This document shows positions 17,032-24,483 of a DNA stretch of 51,071 bases, one piece after another. The first letter of the stretch is position 1. Every line of letters starts with the position of its first letter. Made by a program: the position numbers and the translations under genes. Origin of the DNA: a virus. The DNA lies in the IMG/VR virus record IMGVR_UViG_3300007734_000720, positions 1 through 51,071 of that record; one strand, written 5' to 3'. Below the pieces are notes generated by a model. That model saw only the letters and a list, made by a program, of their open reading frames with translations. It was not told where the DNA came from and ran no database searches.

Positions 17032-18624
17032 CTAAGTACTGGACGTCGTGTTAAAAGAACCAATTCGTGCATTCTGTGGCTTAATGTCTCGAATTATGTA
17101 CTTCTCCCACCAACCCATTGTGTTCTTCATTGGAGAATCCTCAGACCGATATTCAGGCAACCAAACGTATTTCAGCATCTGATTGGTAATCGCCAAAGAC
17201 ATCACCCGGTCATCATGTGGCGAACCATGCATCTTGCCATTGGCTTCACGCACAAACGTGCGTAATTCAGCCATCGTCTTACCATCGTACAAAGAAAGAC
17301 TCTCATCACGAATAGCGGCGTTAAGTTCGTCAATAGCCAAAGGCTTTGACACAGCCGTTGTTCTCCAACCCATCGTTTCACTAATCTGTGGATTCCGATG
17401 GTTCATCTTTCGCTGACGAAAGATGTTTCTATAGCCAGACCTTTGCAAACCCTTCAAGGTGGTCAAGCCGTGATTGTTTGATTCCACACCAATCAAAGCT
17501 CGATTGTAATAATACCCAATCTCTTTCAAAACCTCTTCGCCAAAAATGTCGGGGTCTACGTGCCCATGCCAGTGTGCAACAACCATGCCAGTGTCAGCAG
17601 AAATCACATGAGCAGCACTAAAGTCTCCATGCCCAAGACCTTCTGCAACGTCTGCTCCAATAACGTAAGTCTCGCCTCGTGCGGGATAATCCCAAATAGC
17701 TAAAGCTCCACCATCTTCGTAAAAGTCATAACTATTCCTACCAGGTGATGCCTTCAAGTATCCACGGTCAGGTTCAATCGGTTCAATAAGTCGTATGGCT
17801 TCAAGGTCAAAGACCGGACGACCAGAACGAATAAACGCTTCATCTGGGTCATCAGGATATTCCTGTGCCATCTGCCAATCAGGCAAATCTGCCTTCTTGG
17901 CGTCATACCATGCTTGGTCACGGTCTCCAGCAGACCAAGGAAAAAAGATTCCAGTAAACCGATTCGTTCCAGTTTGAGAGCCAACCCACAGTTCATGGAA
18001 TATATTCCCTTCACCGTTGGCTGTGCTAAGACAGTTAACACGTCCACCTACGTCGGCAATCGGTTCAATAGATGCCCAAGCTTCAGCAGCGTTAGGGATA
18101 AACGCCATCTCGTCAATGAACACTCGATATACAGATTCTCCACGAGCAGGGTCATTGCCAGAAGGCAATGACTCAATAGCGGAGTCATTGGCAAACACCA
18201 TCTTCAATTGGTTATCGGACAGCAGGTCAGGCCCACGTTGCCGAACCCAGTTCGGCATCATCTTGTAACCGTACTTGGTTTTCTGCAGCAACTTGGCTGC
18301 TTCACGCTCAGTGCGGGAAAGCATTACGGTAAATCGGTCAGACCAAAAGAACTGTTCCCAAAAGGTAAATGTGGCAGCCAGAGTGGAGAATCCAATCTGG
18401 CGAGCTTTCAAAACAATCGTGTATCGGTCATCAATCCAACAACGCACAGTTTCAATTTGTGCTTGACGCATTTCAAACTTGATACGACCACGCTCAGGAT
18501 GTCTGATGTGCCAATAGTTGGAGCAGAAATGGGAGAACGCAGCCACCAGTTCTTCGGTGGTTGCGTTCTCTGGACCTTTACACTTGCGCCATTCCTTCTC
18601 ATTGAGAAGGTCTGTGAGTTCCAT
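17032..18624 (-). CDS. Terminase large subunit, 530 aa
   Basis: The ATPase domain has a variant Walker A (ARQIGFST, 74-81), Walker B with catalytic acid (VFIDEM, 168-173) and a coupling motif (CLSTANG, 198-204). The C-terminal RNase H-like nuclease shows D325 (GADVAEG), D334, E381 (GVESNNHG) and D471/D472 (HDDRVMSLA). It packages DNA into the procapsid through the portal. The small subunit is not adjacent; it lies 5 kb upstream at 23538-23978, with fibre, surface and holin-like genes between. The stop and the next upstream gene's stop lie within one base of an overlap at 18624. Confidence 0.93.
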   Translation of the reverse strand: MELTDLLNEKEWRKCKGPENATTEELVAAFSHFCSNYWHIRHPERGRIKFEMRQAQIETVRCWIDDRYTIVLKARQIGFSTLAATFTFWEQFFWSDRFTVMLSRTEREAAKLLQKTKYGYKMMPNWVRQRGPDLLSDNQLKMVFANDSAIESLPSGNDPARGESVYRVFIDEMAFIPNAAEAWASIEPIADVGGRVNCLSTANGEGNIFHELWVGSQTGTNRFTGIFFPWSAGDRDQAWYDAKKADLPDWQMAQEYPDDPDEAFIRSGRPVFDLEAIRLIEPIEPDRGYLKASPGRNSYDFYEDGGALAIWDYPARGETYVIGADVAEGLGHGDFSAAHVISADTGMVVAHWHGHVDPDIFGEEVLKEIGYYYNRALIGVESNNHGLTTLKGLQRSGYRNIFRQRKMNHRNPQISETMGWRTTAVSKPLAIDELNAAIRDESLSLYDGKTMAELRTFVREANGKMHGSPHDDRVMSLAITNQMLKYVWLPEYRSEDSPMKNTMGWWEKYIIRDIKPQNARIGSFNTTSST

Positions 18625-18869
18625 TATGCTTTCTTTTTAGCAGCCTTCTTGACAGTCAAAGGCTTGCCCTGTGATGTCTTAGAACCGATGAACGATGCAA
18701 CAGTTGGGTCGCCAATCTTGGTGGAAGCCCATGACAATCCTGCAGCCACCAATGGCATCGCCATTGCTGTCAAAGCAGCATCAACATTGTACTTCACGCA
18801 CAAGTACACAACAATACCCAAAACACCACCCTTGGCGGTCTGGTCAACTGACTGATTATTATTTTTCAC
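18624..18869 (-). CDS. Holin-like small membrane protein, 81 aa
   Basis: One or two hydrophobic segments (GGVLGIVVYLCVKYNVDAAL and AMAMPLVAAGLSWASTKIG) and a strongly basic tail (KPLTVKKAAKKKA) give a class II/III holin-like profile. The GTG at 18869 is preferred over an upstream GTG at 18890 because GGAG stands 7 bases before it; it overlaps the upstream small gene's stop. Holins permeabilise the membrane at lysis. The lysis enzymes of this phage are encoded elsewhere (32099-32518, 37802-38320), so the assignment is tentative. Confidence 0.6.
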   Translation of the reverse strand: MKNNNQSVDQTAKGGVLGIVVYLCVKYNVDAALTAMAMPLVAAGLSWASTKIGDPTVASFIGSKTSQGKPLTVKKAAKKKA

Positions 18870-19029
18870 TGGTATCTCCAAAGATAGCACCGAGTAGGTG
18901 AATGGCTATTGCTACTAATGTGATTTGAATACCAAAGACCCTCGTAGAACCTGACAACGTAATCAGCACCATTCCAGTGCCGGCTAGAGTCCAGGTCAAA
19001 CCGTGGATTTCAGAAAGTATTTTCTTCAC
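18859..19029 (-). CDS. Small two-helix membrane protein, 56 aa
   Basis: The frame starts at GTG 19029 and ends at a TAA overlapping the next gene's GTG. It encodes a basic start (VKKILSEIHG) and two hydrophobic segments (LTWTLAGTGMVLITLSG and VFGIQITLVAIAIHLLGAIF) with a short polar end. The compact coupling with the next gene and lack of any competing frame suggest it is real. With the following 81-residue protein it could form a holin/antiholin or pinholin pair; that is inference. Confidence 0.55.
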   Translation of the reverse strand: MKKILSEIHGLTWTLAGTGMVLITLSGSTRVFGIQITLVAIAIHLLGAIFGDTSEK

Positions 19030-19046
19030 ACCTATAGTGCTGGCTG

Positions 19047-20519
19047 TTACTTCTGCTTTCGTTGTCCTACTGCAACGGTGGCTGCACCTGCAGCAACCGC
19101 TATAAGCGTCCTACGGCTGTGTACGGGGATATTCGAGCCTGTTGGGACGTAGTCACCCAAACCGTCATCAAAGATGTTTATGGTCTTTTCAAACGCCTTA
19201 CGCACGCTCACGGGAGCGGACTGGACCGCTTCAACCAAAGCATCCAGTTGAGTGTTATCTAATTCGGTTACATCAATAGTGGCAAAGATTTCCTCTGCTT
19301 GTTCTGAGGTGACAACCGCAAGCACATCTGGGTTGGATGCCAATTCTGTTGCTTGCTCTGGTGTTACTGCGGTAGCAAGAATTTGCTCAATTAGTGCTAC
19401 CGCTTCTTCAGGTTCTAAGTCTGCAATAGATTCCACAACCATGTCAAACTGTTCTTCAGTCAAAGACACATCTTCACTGGCATCTTCTAGGGCTTGGACA
19501 AGTTCAGGTGGTAGTTCCGCAATCAACTCAATTGGTAAGGTTGCAGGAGGCTCAGGCATTGTGTCTGATGGCAATTCAATTGTGTCAGGTGGTCCTGGCA
19601 GTTCACCGACAAACGGTAGCGTTTGCGGTGGCTCAATAGTAGGGTATGTGTCCACAGGGAATGGCATTGTGTCTACAATGTAGGGGGGTAGTTCTAATGT
19701 TTCTGGTGGAAATGTTTCAATCTCTGGTAGGACAGGCACTGTCTCTGGCGAGTCTGGTTCAACTATTTGTGGCAGAGGAACCGTTGCTGGCGGGTCTGGC
19801 ATTGTCGGCTCTGGTGGGTATGTGGAGATTGTTTGAAGTGTCGTAGTAGTTGAGAGGTCTGTCACAGGAACAGTCCCATAAGGTGCAATAGTAGAAGTGG
19901 TTGTCGTTGTAGTCGTGGAAGTTGTTGTGGTCCATGATGTTGTTGTCTCCTGAATAGTTGTTACTGGACTATCGGTTGTGGTCGTAACCGACACCTGGCT
20001 ATCGGTAGTGAAAGCCTCATCGGGCACAATCTCCCATCCCTGATTGTTGATGTTCCAAGCGAGCATTATGCACGTCGAGCCGCCATCTTCGTACATCCAC
20101 AAGTCAAGTGGTTGGCTGCCTGCACTAATGTCTATCTCGCCTGATGCCATCCATGAGCAACCCTGGTCGCTCCAGTTGCCCCAGTCGTTGCCGTCGATGT
20201 CAATGATGCCACCATCATCTGAAGCCAACCAAAACTCAATGGTGTCATGTTCGGGTATCTGAATGAAGCCTGTCATGTGAACCATGAACAAATCAACGGT
20301 GCAGTTCTCAAACGGTTCACCGTTATACGAACGGTTGATGTTATTTTCCACTTCACTACCGCAAACGGTATAGATGTCATCTGACCGTGTGGGAGGTACA
20401 GTATCTATTGCGTAATAAGTAGCCTGTAGCCCTACTATTGGTTCAGCGTTGGCTTGCGGCGCAAACAACGCCAAGATTGCTACTGGCGCAAATATTAGCC
20501 AACAAGAATAACGGCTCAT
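19047..20519 (-). CDS. Secreted, membrane-anchored PA14-domain protein, 490 aa
   Basis: The ATG at 20519 overlaps the upstream oxygenase gene by ATGA and is preferred over 20543. Residues 1-25 are a signal peptide ending in ANA before E26. Residues about 30-165 look like a PA14 domain (ATYYAIDTVPPTRSDDIYTV, MTGFIQIPEHDTIEFWLASD, DGGIIDIDGN), a beta module that often binds glycans. A Thr-rich linker (about 175-225, with a run of seven Thr) and a Pro-rich region lead to an acidic helical region and a C-terminal membrane segment (RRTLIAVAAGAATVAVG) with a basic tail. Such a protein would sit on the infected cell's surface, not in the virion. Possible roles are blocking of superinfection or cell clustering; neither is shown. 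Confidence 0.75.
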   Translation of the reverse strand: MSRYSCWLIFAPVAILALFAPQANAEPIVGLQATYYAIDTVPPTRSDDIYTVCGSEVENNINRSYNGEPFENCTVDLFMVHMTGFIQIPEHDTIEFWLASDDGGIIDIDGNDWGNWSDQGCSWMASGEIDISAGSQPLDLWMYEDGGSTCIMLAWNINNQGWEIVPDEAFTTDSQVSVTTTTDSPVTTIQETTTSWTTTTSTTTTTTTSTIAPYGTVPVTDLSTTTTLQTISTYPPEPTMPDPPATVPLPQIVEPDSPETVPVLPEIETFPPETLELPPYIVDTMPFPVDTYPTIEPPQTLPFVGELPGPPDTIELPSDTMPEPPATLPIELIAELPPELVQALEDASEDVSLTEEQFDMVVESIADLEPEEAVALIEQILATAVTPEQATELASNPDVLAVVTSEQAEEIFATIDVTELDNTQLDALVEAVQSAPVSVRKAFEKTINIFDDGLGDYVPTGSNIPVHSRRTLIAVAAGAATVAVGQRKQK

Positions 20520-21136
20520 ACAAAATTGTTGCCAACAACCCACACAACCAAAGACTTTCTTGTGCCCTTAATCATTGGTGTTACTCTATGGAAAATATAA
20601 GAAGGAAAAACAATTACAGAACCTTGTTTCATGTTTATTTTATTTGCCTTGTGTTCACCGTCTGTATTCAACTCAAAGTTCCCACCTTCAAAATTTGTTT
20701 CATCAGATAACAGAATAGACAAACTTAATTTTCTTGTTAAACAAACATCTGGAATATATTTTGTATCTTTAGATTTGTCACCAAAAATTAAATCTGTATG
20801 CCAATCATATTTGTCCTGTGTTTGTGAATAGTACTCTGCATACTGAATAGATTCGTAACCAATTAAGTTCATTCTAAAATATGATGAATTAACATATTCA
20901 ATAAAATGATTAATCTTTTCAAAAATCCAACTGTTTTCTTTTGTTGGAAACAAAAAATCATTTCTTGATTTTCTTACATCAATTGGATTTGATGCAAAAT
21001 TTACAGATGGTTTTACTTTAAGTGTTTTTCCGCACAAATCAATAATTTGTTGACACTCATCTTTTGTAAATACTGATTCTGAAAATACATGCGACCAAGA
21101 GTGCACATGATTTGTTAATCCTTGATTTAACAGCAC
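20516..21136 (-). CDS. 2OG-Fe(II) oxygenase (prolyl-hydroxylase-like), 206 aa
   Basis: Iron ligands H113-x-D115 (YDWHTD) and H183 (FPSYIFHRV), and R193 (KGTRKSLVVW) that would bind 2-oxoglutarate, lie in the usual jelly-roll order with LSLSILLSDETNFEGGNFEL between. This family hydroxylates protein or small-molecule substrates using O2 and 2-oxoglutarate, and relatives are frequent in cyanophages. The substrate is unknown; neighbouring fibre or PA14 proteins are candidates. The gene is visibly richer in A/T than its neighbours, which hints at transfer. It overlaps the next gene by four bases. Confidence 0.85.
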   Translation of the reverse strand: MLLNQGLTNHVHSWSHVFSESVFTKDECQQIIDLCGKTLKVKPSVNFASNPIDVRKSRNDFLFPTKENSWIFEKINHFIEYVNSSYFRMNLIGYESIQYAEYYSQTQDKYDWHTDLIFGDKSKDTKYIPDVCLTRKLSLSILLSDETNFEGGNFELNTDGEHKANKINMKQGSVIVFPSYIFHRVTPMIKGTRKSLVVWVVGNNFV

Positions 21137-21158
21137 AAGACGCTACCTTCCTTGTTTG

Positions 21159-21512
21159 TTAATCAGTATATAATACCCATTCTTGATTTATTTCGTTCCA
21201 CCAGTAATTACCATCAGGTTTTGATACTGGTGGTTCCCAATCATGGTTTTCGTTTAATATCCATGTAGGAAAAGGCTTTGTTTTTACAAATACATCTGAA
21301 ATAGAATCATAAGTAAATCCAGCATAAGGATATTGCTTTCGGAAATTATTGTTATACGAACATTGTTTCCACTGACCGTCAAAACCAAGGGAACCAATAA
21401 ACACTTGTCCAACTGGTTCACTTGCGGGAAAAGTTCCACCACCACAATTGTCGTTTGCAACAACAATTATGTTTGTTACAACATTATTTTCTATGAGTGC
21501 AAAATGTGCCAT
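21159..21512 (-). CDS. Cyanophage-type small protein of unknown function, 117 aa
   Basis: The pattern MAHFALIENNVVTNIIVVAND followed by a Trp-rich second half (GQWKQCSYNNNFRKQYPYAG...WILNENHDWEPP...NYWWNEINQEW) matches proteins common in cyanophages, usually near tail fibre genes. The second half resembles short W-containing repeats ('W...N..WEPP'). It is A/T-rich like the oxygenase gene beside it, and the two probably arrived together. TAATG overlap with the Gly-rich adhesin gene upstream suggests it may help fold or decorate a fibre. Confidence 0.65.
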   Translation of the reverse strand: MAHFALIENNVVTNIIVVANDNCGGGTFPASEPVGQVFIGSLGFDGQWKQCSYNNNFRKQYPYAGFTYDSISDVFVKTKPFPTWILNENHDWEPPVSKPDGNYWWNEINQEWVLYTD

Positions 21513-22315
21513 TACAGTATAAAACTTCCCGAACCAGTAAATCTATAAACATGATAACCGCCAGCATTTGAGTATGTTGCTCCGCTATTTGTAGTGGCTT
21601 GGTCATAAGTGTTTGACCAATACACCTCTACAGCACCACTACCGCCGCCACCTTGACCTCCACTAACCCCAGAAGCCCCACCTCCTCCACCATAACCAGT
21701 GTTTGCACCACCAGCACCACCACTAGCACCTGCGCCACCACCTGCATAATAAACAGTGTTGTTTACTCCGTATGCACCTGAACCACCACCTGAGCGACCA
21801 CCAGCACTACCTATTCCACCACCACCACCTGCGCCTCCTGGGCCACCAGAACCACCATTATTTCCAGTTACACCATCTCCAGAACCAGCACCACCACCCG
21901 AGCCACCACCGTCATACGAACCACCACCACCAGATGCTCCACCGTTTCCAGCGCCATTATTTGTTCCACCACTTCCACCACCACCAGAACTAGGTGCGCC
22001 AGTCAAGGTTGATGTTCCACCTGCTCCAGCAACACCTACTGTGTAAGTTGAGCCAGGTGTCATAACAACTCCAGAACCACTGCGATAGCCACCTGCACCA
22101 CCACCACCACCTGCGGAACTAGGTGCACCAGGAGGTGTTCCAGCACCGCCTGAACCTCCACCACCTACAACAACATACGAGTAACTTGGTGCGGGATTAG
22201 CGGCAGGAGTTCCAATCCACAAAGAATTTATGTTGCCACTAGACGAACGCCTAGAACGAGGTGCAAGCGTAGTGCTTAGAACTTTACCAGTTCTGTTACG
22301 AATCTGCTGTGGCAT
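21512..22315 (-). CDS. Glycine-rich adhesin-like protein, 267 aa
   Basis: After about 45 polar N-terminal residues (including RSRRSSSGNINSLWIGTP), a segment YVVVGGGGSGG begins a roughly 170-residue stretch made mainly of Gly, with Ser, Ala, Asn and Tyr, and the protein ends in a beta-type tail (YHVYRFTGSGSFIL). This is the composition of the glycine-rich receptor-recognising tips of tail fibres (as in T-even gp38-type adhesins), in which polyglycine helices pack in a sandwich. It lies with fibre-like genes in the tail region, so it may set host range. Low complexity makes the family call tentative. Confidence 0.6.
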   Translation of the reverse strand: MPQQIRNRTGKVLSTTLAPRSRRSSSGNINSLWIGTPAANPAPSYSYVVVGGGGSGGAGTPPGAPSSAGGGGGAGGYRSGSGVVMTPGSTYTVGVAGAGGTSTLTGAPSSGGGGSGGTNNGAGNGGASGGGGSYDGGGSGGGAGSGDGVTGNNGGSGGPGGAGGGGGIGSAGGRSGGGSGAYGVNNTVYYAGGGAGASGGAGGANTGYGGGGGASGVSGGQGGGGSGAVEVYWSNTYDQATTNSGATYSNAGGYHVYRFTGSGSFIL

Positions 22316-22317
22316 TG

Positions 22318-22692
22318 TTACGCCGTAATGCGGTTAACAAATCCAAAAATGCTAACAACACTGGCTGTACCAGCAAACGCTGTAATGACCTTCGGTGTTG
22401 TATTGCCTTGCAATGGAATACCAGCACAAATCAAATACATACCACTAGGTGAAAGTGCAAGTGAAGTCTGAATCTTGTCTTTTGCTGCAACGCCACCAAA
22501 CTCAATTGTCAAAGTAACAGCCGAAGAATGAGTGTTGTTTGCATACAACCAAACCTCATCAATTGTAGTAGCCACGTTTGCACCCGTATGAATGGTTGTG
22601 CCAAGTGTTGCGGTTGCAACAACAAGCGTACCCAGACCTGTGCCTGTAGTCATCGTTGTTGGTTGGAATGCTATCTTGCTAAATGTTGCCAT
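22318..22692 (-). CDS. Putative tail/virion protein, 124 aa
   Basis: Beta-rich sequence without recognised motifs: TTMTTGTGLGTLVVATATLG, TIDEVWLYANNTHSSAVTLTIEFGG and QTSLALSPSGMYLICAGIPLQGN are the strand-forming stretches. This pattern is common in small tail or neck proteins that form an immunoglobulin-like or jelly-roll fold. It is placed between the glycine-rich adhesin and the fibre-like 133-residue protein, two bases before the adhesin gene's start. Function unknown; structural role likely. Confidence 0.6.
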   Translation of the reverse strand: MATFSKIAFQPTTMTTGTGLGTLVVATATLGTTIHTGANVATTIDEVWLYANNTHSSAVTLTIEFGGVAAKDKIQTSLALSPSGMYLICAGIPLQGNTTPKVITAFAGTASVVSIFGFVNRITA

Positions 22693-22726
22693 ATCTATAT
22701 AACCTTTCGTTCCCTAGGTAGGGATA

Positions 22727-23128
22727 TTAACTAAAAACTATTCCAGACAAAACGTACTGGTCACCTTGTGGGTTGGCAAATGCTGTAGTAGCCACCTGTG
22801 TGCTGGAGGTGCCATCTGCAGCCGTAGGCGCAGCAGGAGTACCAGTAAAAGTAGGGCTAGCAAGCAATGCATAACCTGCAGCGTTAACCCAAGCCGTACC
22901 ATTCCACTTCAACAAATCACCCGTAGCAGCACTAGTAATGGTGACATCTGCAATGTCATCCAAGGCAGCCACATCAAAAACAGCCAAACCACCCAAATAT
23001 GTACCAAGATTCAACGCCGTAATCTTCTTGGTTGTAGGTGTACCCGTAGTGTCCACAACAATAGGGAAAATGTCGGCATCCACAACAGATGTGGTTGCCG
23101 TTAACGCAGTAATCTTCTTATCAGCCAT
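22727..23128 (-). CDS. Tail-fibre-like protein, 133 aa
   Basis: Starts MADKKITALTATTSVVDADIFPIVVD, the N-terminal pattern of many phage fibre proteins, then LKWNGTAWVNA (as in fibre repeats) and SPTFTGTPAAPTAADGTSSTQVATTAFA, which matches the 'PTFTGTP..PT......T.QVATT' motif of Phage_fiber_2-type repeats. The chain is short for a fibre, so it may be a fibre tip or connector whose rest is provided by the adjacent adhesin. It overlaps the upstream gene by 8 bases. Confidence 0.7.
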   Translation of the reverse strand: MADKKITALTATTSVVDADIFPIVVDTTGTPTTKKITALNLGTYLGGLAVFDVAALDDIADVTITSAATGDLLKWNGTAWVNAAGYALLASPTFTGTPAAPTAADGTSSTQVATTAFANPQGDQYVLSGIVFS

Positions 23129-23417
23129 TACCTGTCTCCAATAAAATGTAGTCCTCTGTCTCTAAGAGCAAGTCGTCACCTAATTCTTGTTCCAAGTTAG
23201 AAATTAAAAAGTCGTGGTCTCCCCAAAACGTGTTAGCCAAGTCACCAAGCGTGTCGCCAGTAGCACCACCAGCAAGATACACGGTGCTTTGTAGTGTGCC
23301 TCGATACCCAAGTCCCTTGTCAGACCAGTAGGCATACAACAAGTCACCTAGTGTCTGTCCGGCTGTTGGGTAGAGCACAGCCAACTCACGAAACATTGCA
23401 TCGTTAGTCGTCGCCAT
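23121..23417 (-). CDS. Conserved-looking small late protein, 98 aa
   Basis: Two similar segments are visible: TLGDLLYAYWSDKGLGY (about 22-38) and TLGDLANTFWGDHDFL (about 56-71), each with the pattern TLGDL...(Y/F)W.D, so the protein contains an internal duplication. The C-terminus is very acidic (LEQELGDDLLLETEDYILLE). No family recognised. It sits between zinc-ribbon and fibre genes and overlaps both, indicating coupled expression. A minor virion or assembly role is a guess. Confidence 0.6.
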   Translation of the reverse strand: MATTNDAMFRELAVLYPTAGQTLGDLLYAYWSDKGLGYRGTLQSTVYLAGGATGDTLGDLANTFWGDHDFLISNLEQELGDDLLLETEDYILLETGNG

Positions 23418-23541
23418 AATCCCTCAATTCAAACGTCACCATCTTCTTTTCGTAGTCATCTACGCCACAAGTTGGACAAACCCAATTAGTTACCTGAGGA
23501 GGATACTCCTCACCACAATCAGGGCAGGTCAACAAAATCAA
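23404..23541 (-). CDS. Very small zinc-ribbon protein, 45 aa, TTG start
   Basis: Two CxxC knuckles (C6/C9, C22/C25) in 45 residues predict a minimal zinc ribbon, followed by a charged tail. The TTG at 23541 is chosen because GAAGG lies 7 bases upstream and because it overlaps the TerS stop by TTGA, a coupling arrangement. The stop overlaps the next gene by 14 bases. Its position after TerS suggests a packaging or transcriptional partner, but function is unknown. Confidence 0.6.
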   Translation of the reverse strand: MILLTCPDCGEEYPPQVTNWVCPTCGVDDYEKKMVTFELRDYGDD

Positions 23542-23978
23542 ACTACAGCCTTCAAATGATTACGATTAGCCTTCTCACGTTCTGCGATAGTGGCAATCAA
23601 CGAATCCAATTCGGCATCCGTCAAATCCACTGTCTTCTTATTAGAGCTAATCGTTACTGATGGCGGAGCCATCCGATTAGTCGCTTTCAAATACAGTTCA
23701 GCGGATTTGGTATCACCTTCCAGGGCCTTGTTGTACAGGTTGTCCAGAAGCTTCTGGGTTCGCTCTGGCGAACCCTGAATGTCATCTACCTGTGTCTTCC
23801 ATCGACTACGGAAAATGTCTTTCTTTTCCCACCTACGCATCGTTGATATATCAACTGTGTTCTCCAACGCATACTTGTTCTTAGAAGCTGGCACACGCTC
23901 CGACGGAGCGGTGCACAGCCAATCCAAATACTTCTCCTGCGCTGCAGTAAGGGTCATCTCTTCGTTTTGTTTCATCAT
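23538..23978 (-). CDS. Putative terminase small subunit, 146 aa
   Basis: An N-terminal helix-turn-helix-like region (LTAAQEKYLDWLCTAP, then DISTMRRWEKKDIFRSRW) followed by helices (LLDNLYNKALEGDTKSAELYL) matches the general layout of small terminases of the phBC6A51 type, which recognise the packaging site. It is the first gene of the leftward late block, though TerL is 5 kb away. No convincing ribosome binding site lies before 23978; a start at the second ATG (23975) or at MTLTAAQ is possible. It could instead be another DNA-binding regulator. Confidence 0.65.
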   Translation of the reverse strand: MMKQNEEMTLTAAQEKYLDWLCTAPSERVPASKNKYALENTVDISTMRRWEKKDIFRSRWKTQVDDIQGSPERTQKLLDNLYNKALEGDTKSAELYLKATNRMAPPSVTISSNKKTVDLTDAELDSLIATIAEREKANRNHLKAVV

Positions 23979-24165
23979 CTAAAGGTGCGTTTGTTACACC
24001 ACTGTGAGTGGTTATGTACTCACTGTGAGTTAGGTAACGAACAAATGTAACAGTACCAGGGGGGAGCGGAACACCGTGAGCGACCCAAGAGCGGAACACC
24101 CAGAGCTACTAGAAGAGAAACGCAATCACCTTCGGTGATTGCTGAATACACAAGGTAGGAAAGCA
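23979..24165. promoter_or_regulatory. Divergent control region with operator-like palindromes and direct repeats
   Basis: This 187-bp gap separates the leftward late and rightward early blocks. It holds two palindromes sharing the core CACTGTGAGT: ACCACTgtgAGTGGT (23998-24012) and ACTCACtGTGAGT (24018-24030). A direct repeat GAGCGGAACACC occurs at 24064-24075 and 24089-24100. GTTAC/GTAAC half-sites flank the palindromes. No consensus promoter is obvious on either strand. The spacing of about 20 bp between palindrome centres would put two repressor dimers on one face of the helix. Confidence 0.6.
24122..24142. other. Perfect 9-bp hairpin (GCAATCACC/GGTGATTGC)
   Basis: A 9-bp stem with loop TTC lies 24 bases before the start codon at 24166, so it would sit in the 5' leader of the rightward transcript. 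There is no T-tract after it on the plus strand. On the minus strand it is followed by GTTTCTCTTCT, weakly terminator-like. Confidence 0.6.
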
Positions 24166-24483
24166 ATGGCAACAAGCAAAAAAGACTCACGAATCACACG
24201 GGCAGGAGTAGCCGGTTTCAACAAACCCAAAGCAACTCCAGGACACCCAACCAAATCCCACATTGTTGTGGCTAAATCTGCTGGTCAAATAAAAACTATT
24301 CGTTTTGGTCAACAAGGTGTCAAAACCAACCAAACCGCAGGACAACGAGAAGCCTTCAAATCTCGCCACGCCAAAAACATTTCCAAAGGACCAATGAGTG
24401 CCGCCTACTGGGCAAACAAAGTTAAATGGTCTTCATCAAAAACAGCCCAACCAAACAACAAAAAATGGGTTAAAGGTTCATGA
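24166..24483 (+). CDS. DUF6321-like protein, 105 aa
   Basis: The pattern KKDSRITRAGVAGFNKPK, HPTKSHIVVAKSAGQIKTIRFGQQG and KSRHAKNISKGPMSAAYWANKVKW corresponds, from memory, to a family common in cyanophages and other aquatic phages (DUF6321). It is basic and small. The ATG at 24166 is used because AGGAAAGCA precedes it; the longer frame upstream would begin with a weak TTG inside the hairpin. It overlaps the next gene by ATGA. It may be a virion or packaging-related protein despite its rightward strand; function unknown. Confidence 0.75.
   Translation: MATSKKDSRITRAGVAGFNKPKATPGHPTKSHIVVAKSAGQIKTIRFGQQGVKTNQTAGQREAFKSRHAKNISKGPMSAAYWANKVKWSSSKTAQPNNKKWVKGS

Noticed and set aside
21756-22046. 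A proline-rich plus-strand frame of 96 codons.
   Set aside because: It is the antisense image of the Gly-rich adhesin (Gly codons read as Pro) and has no start signal.
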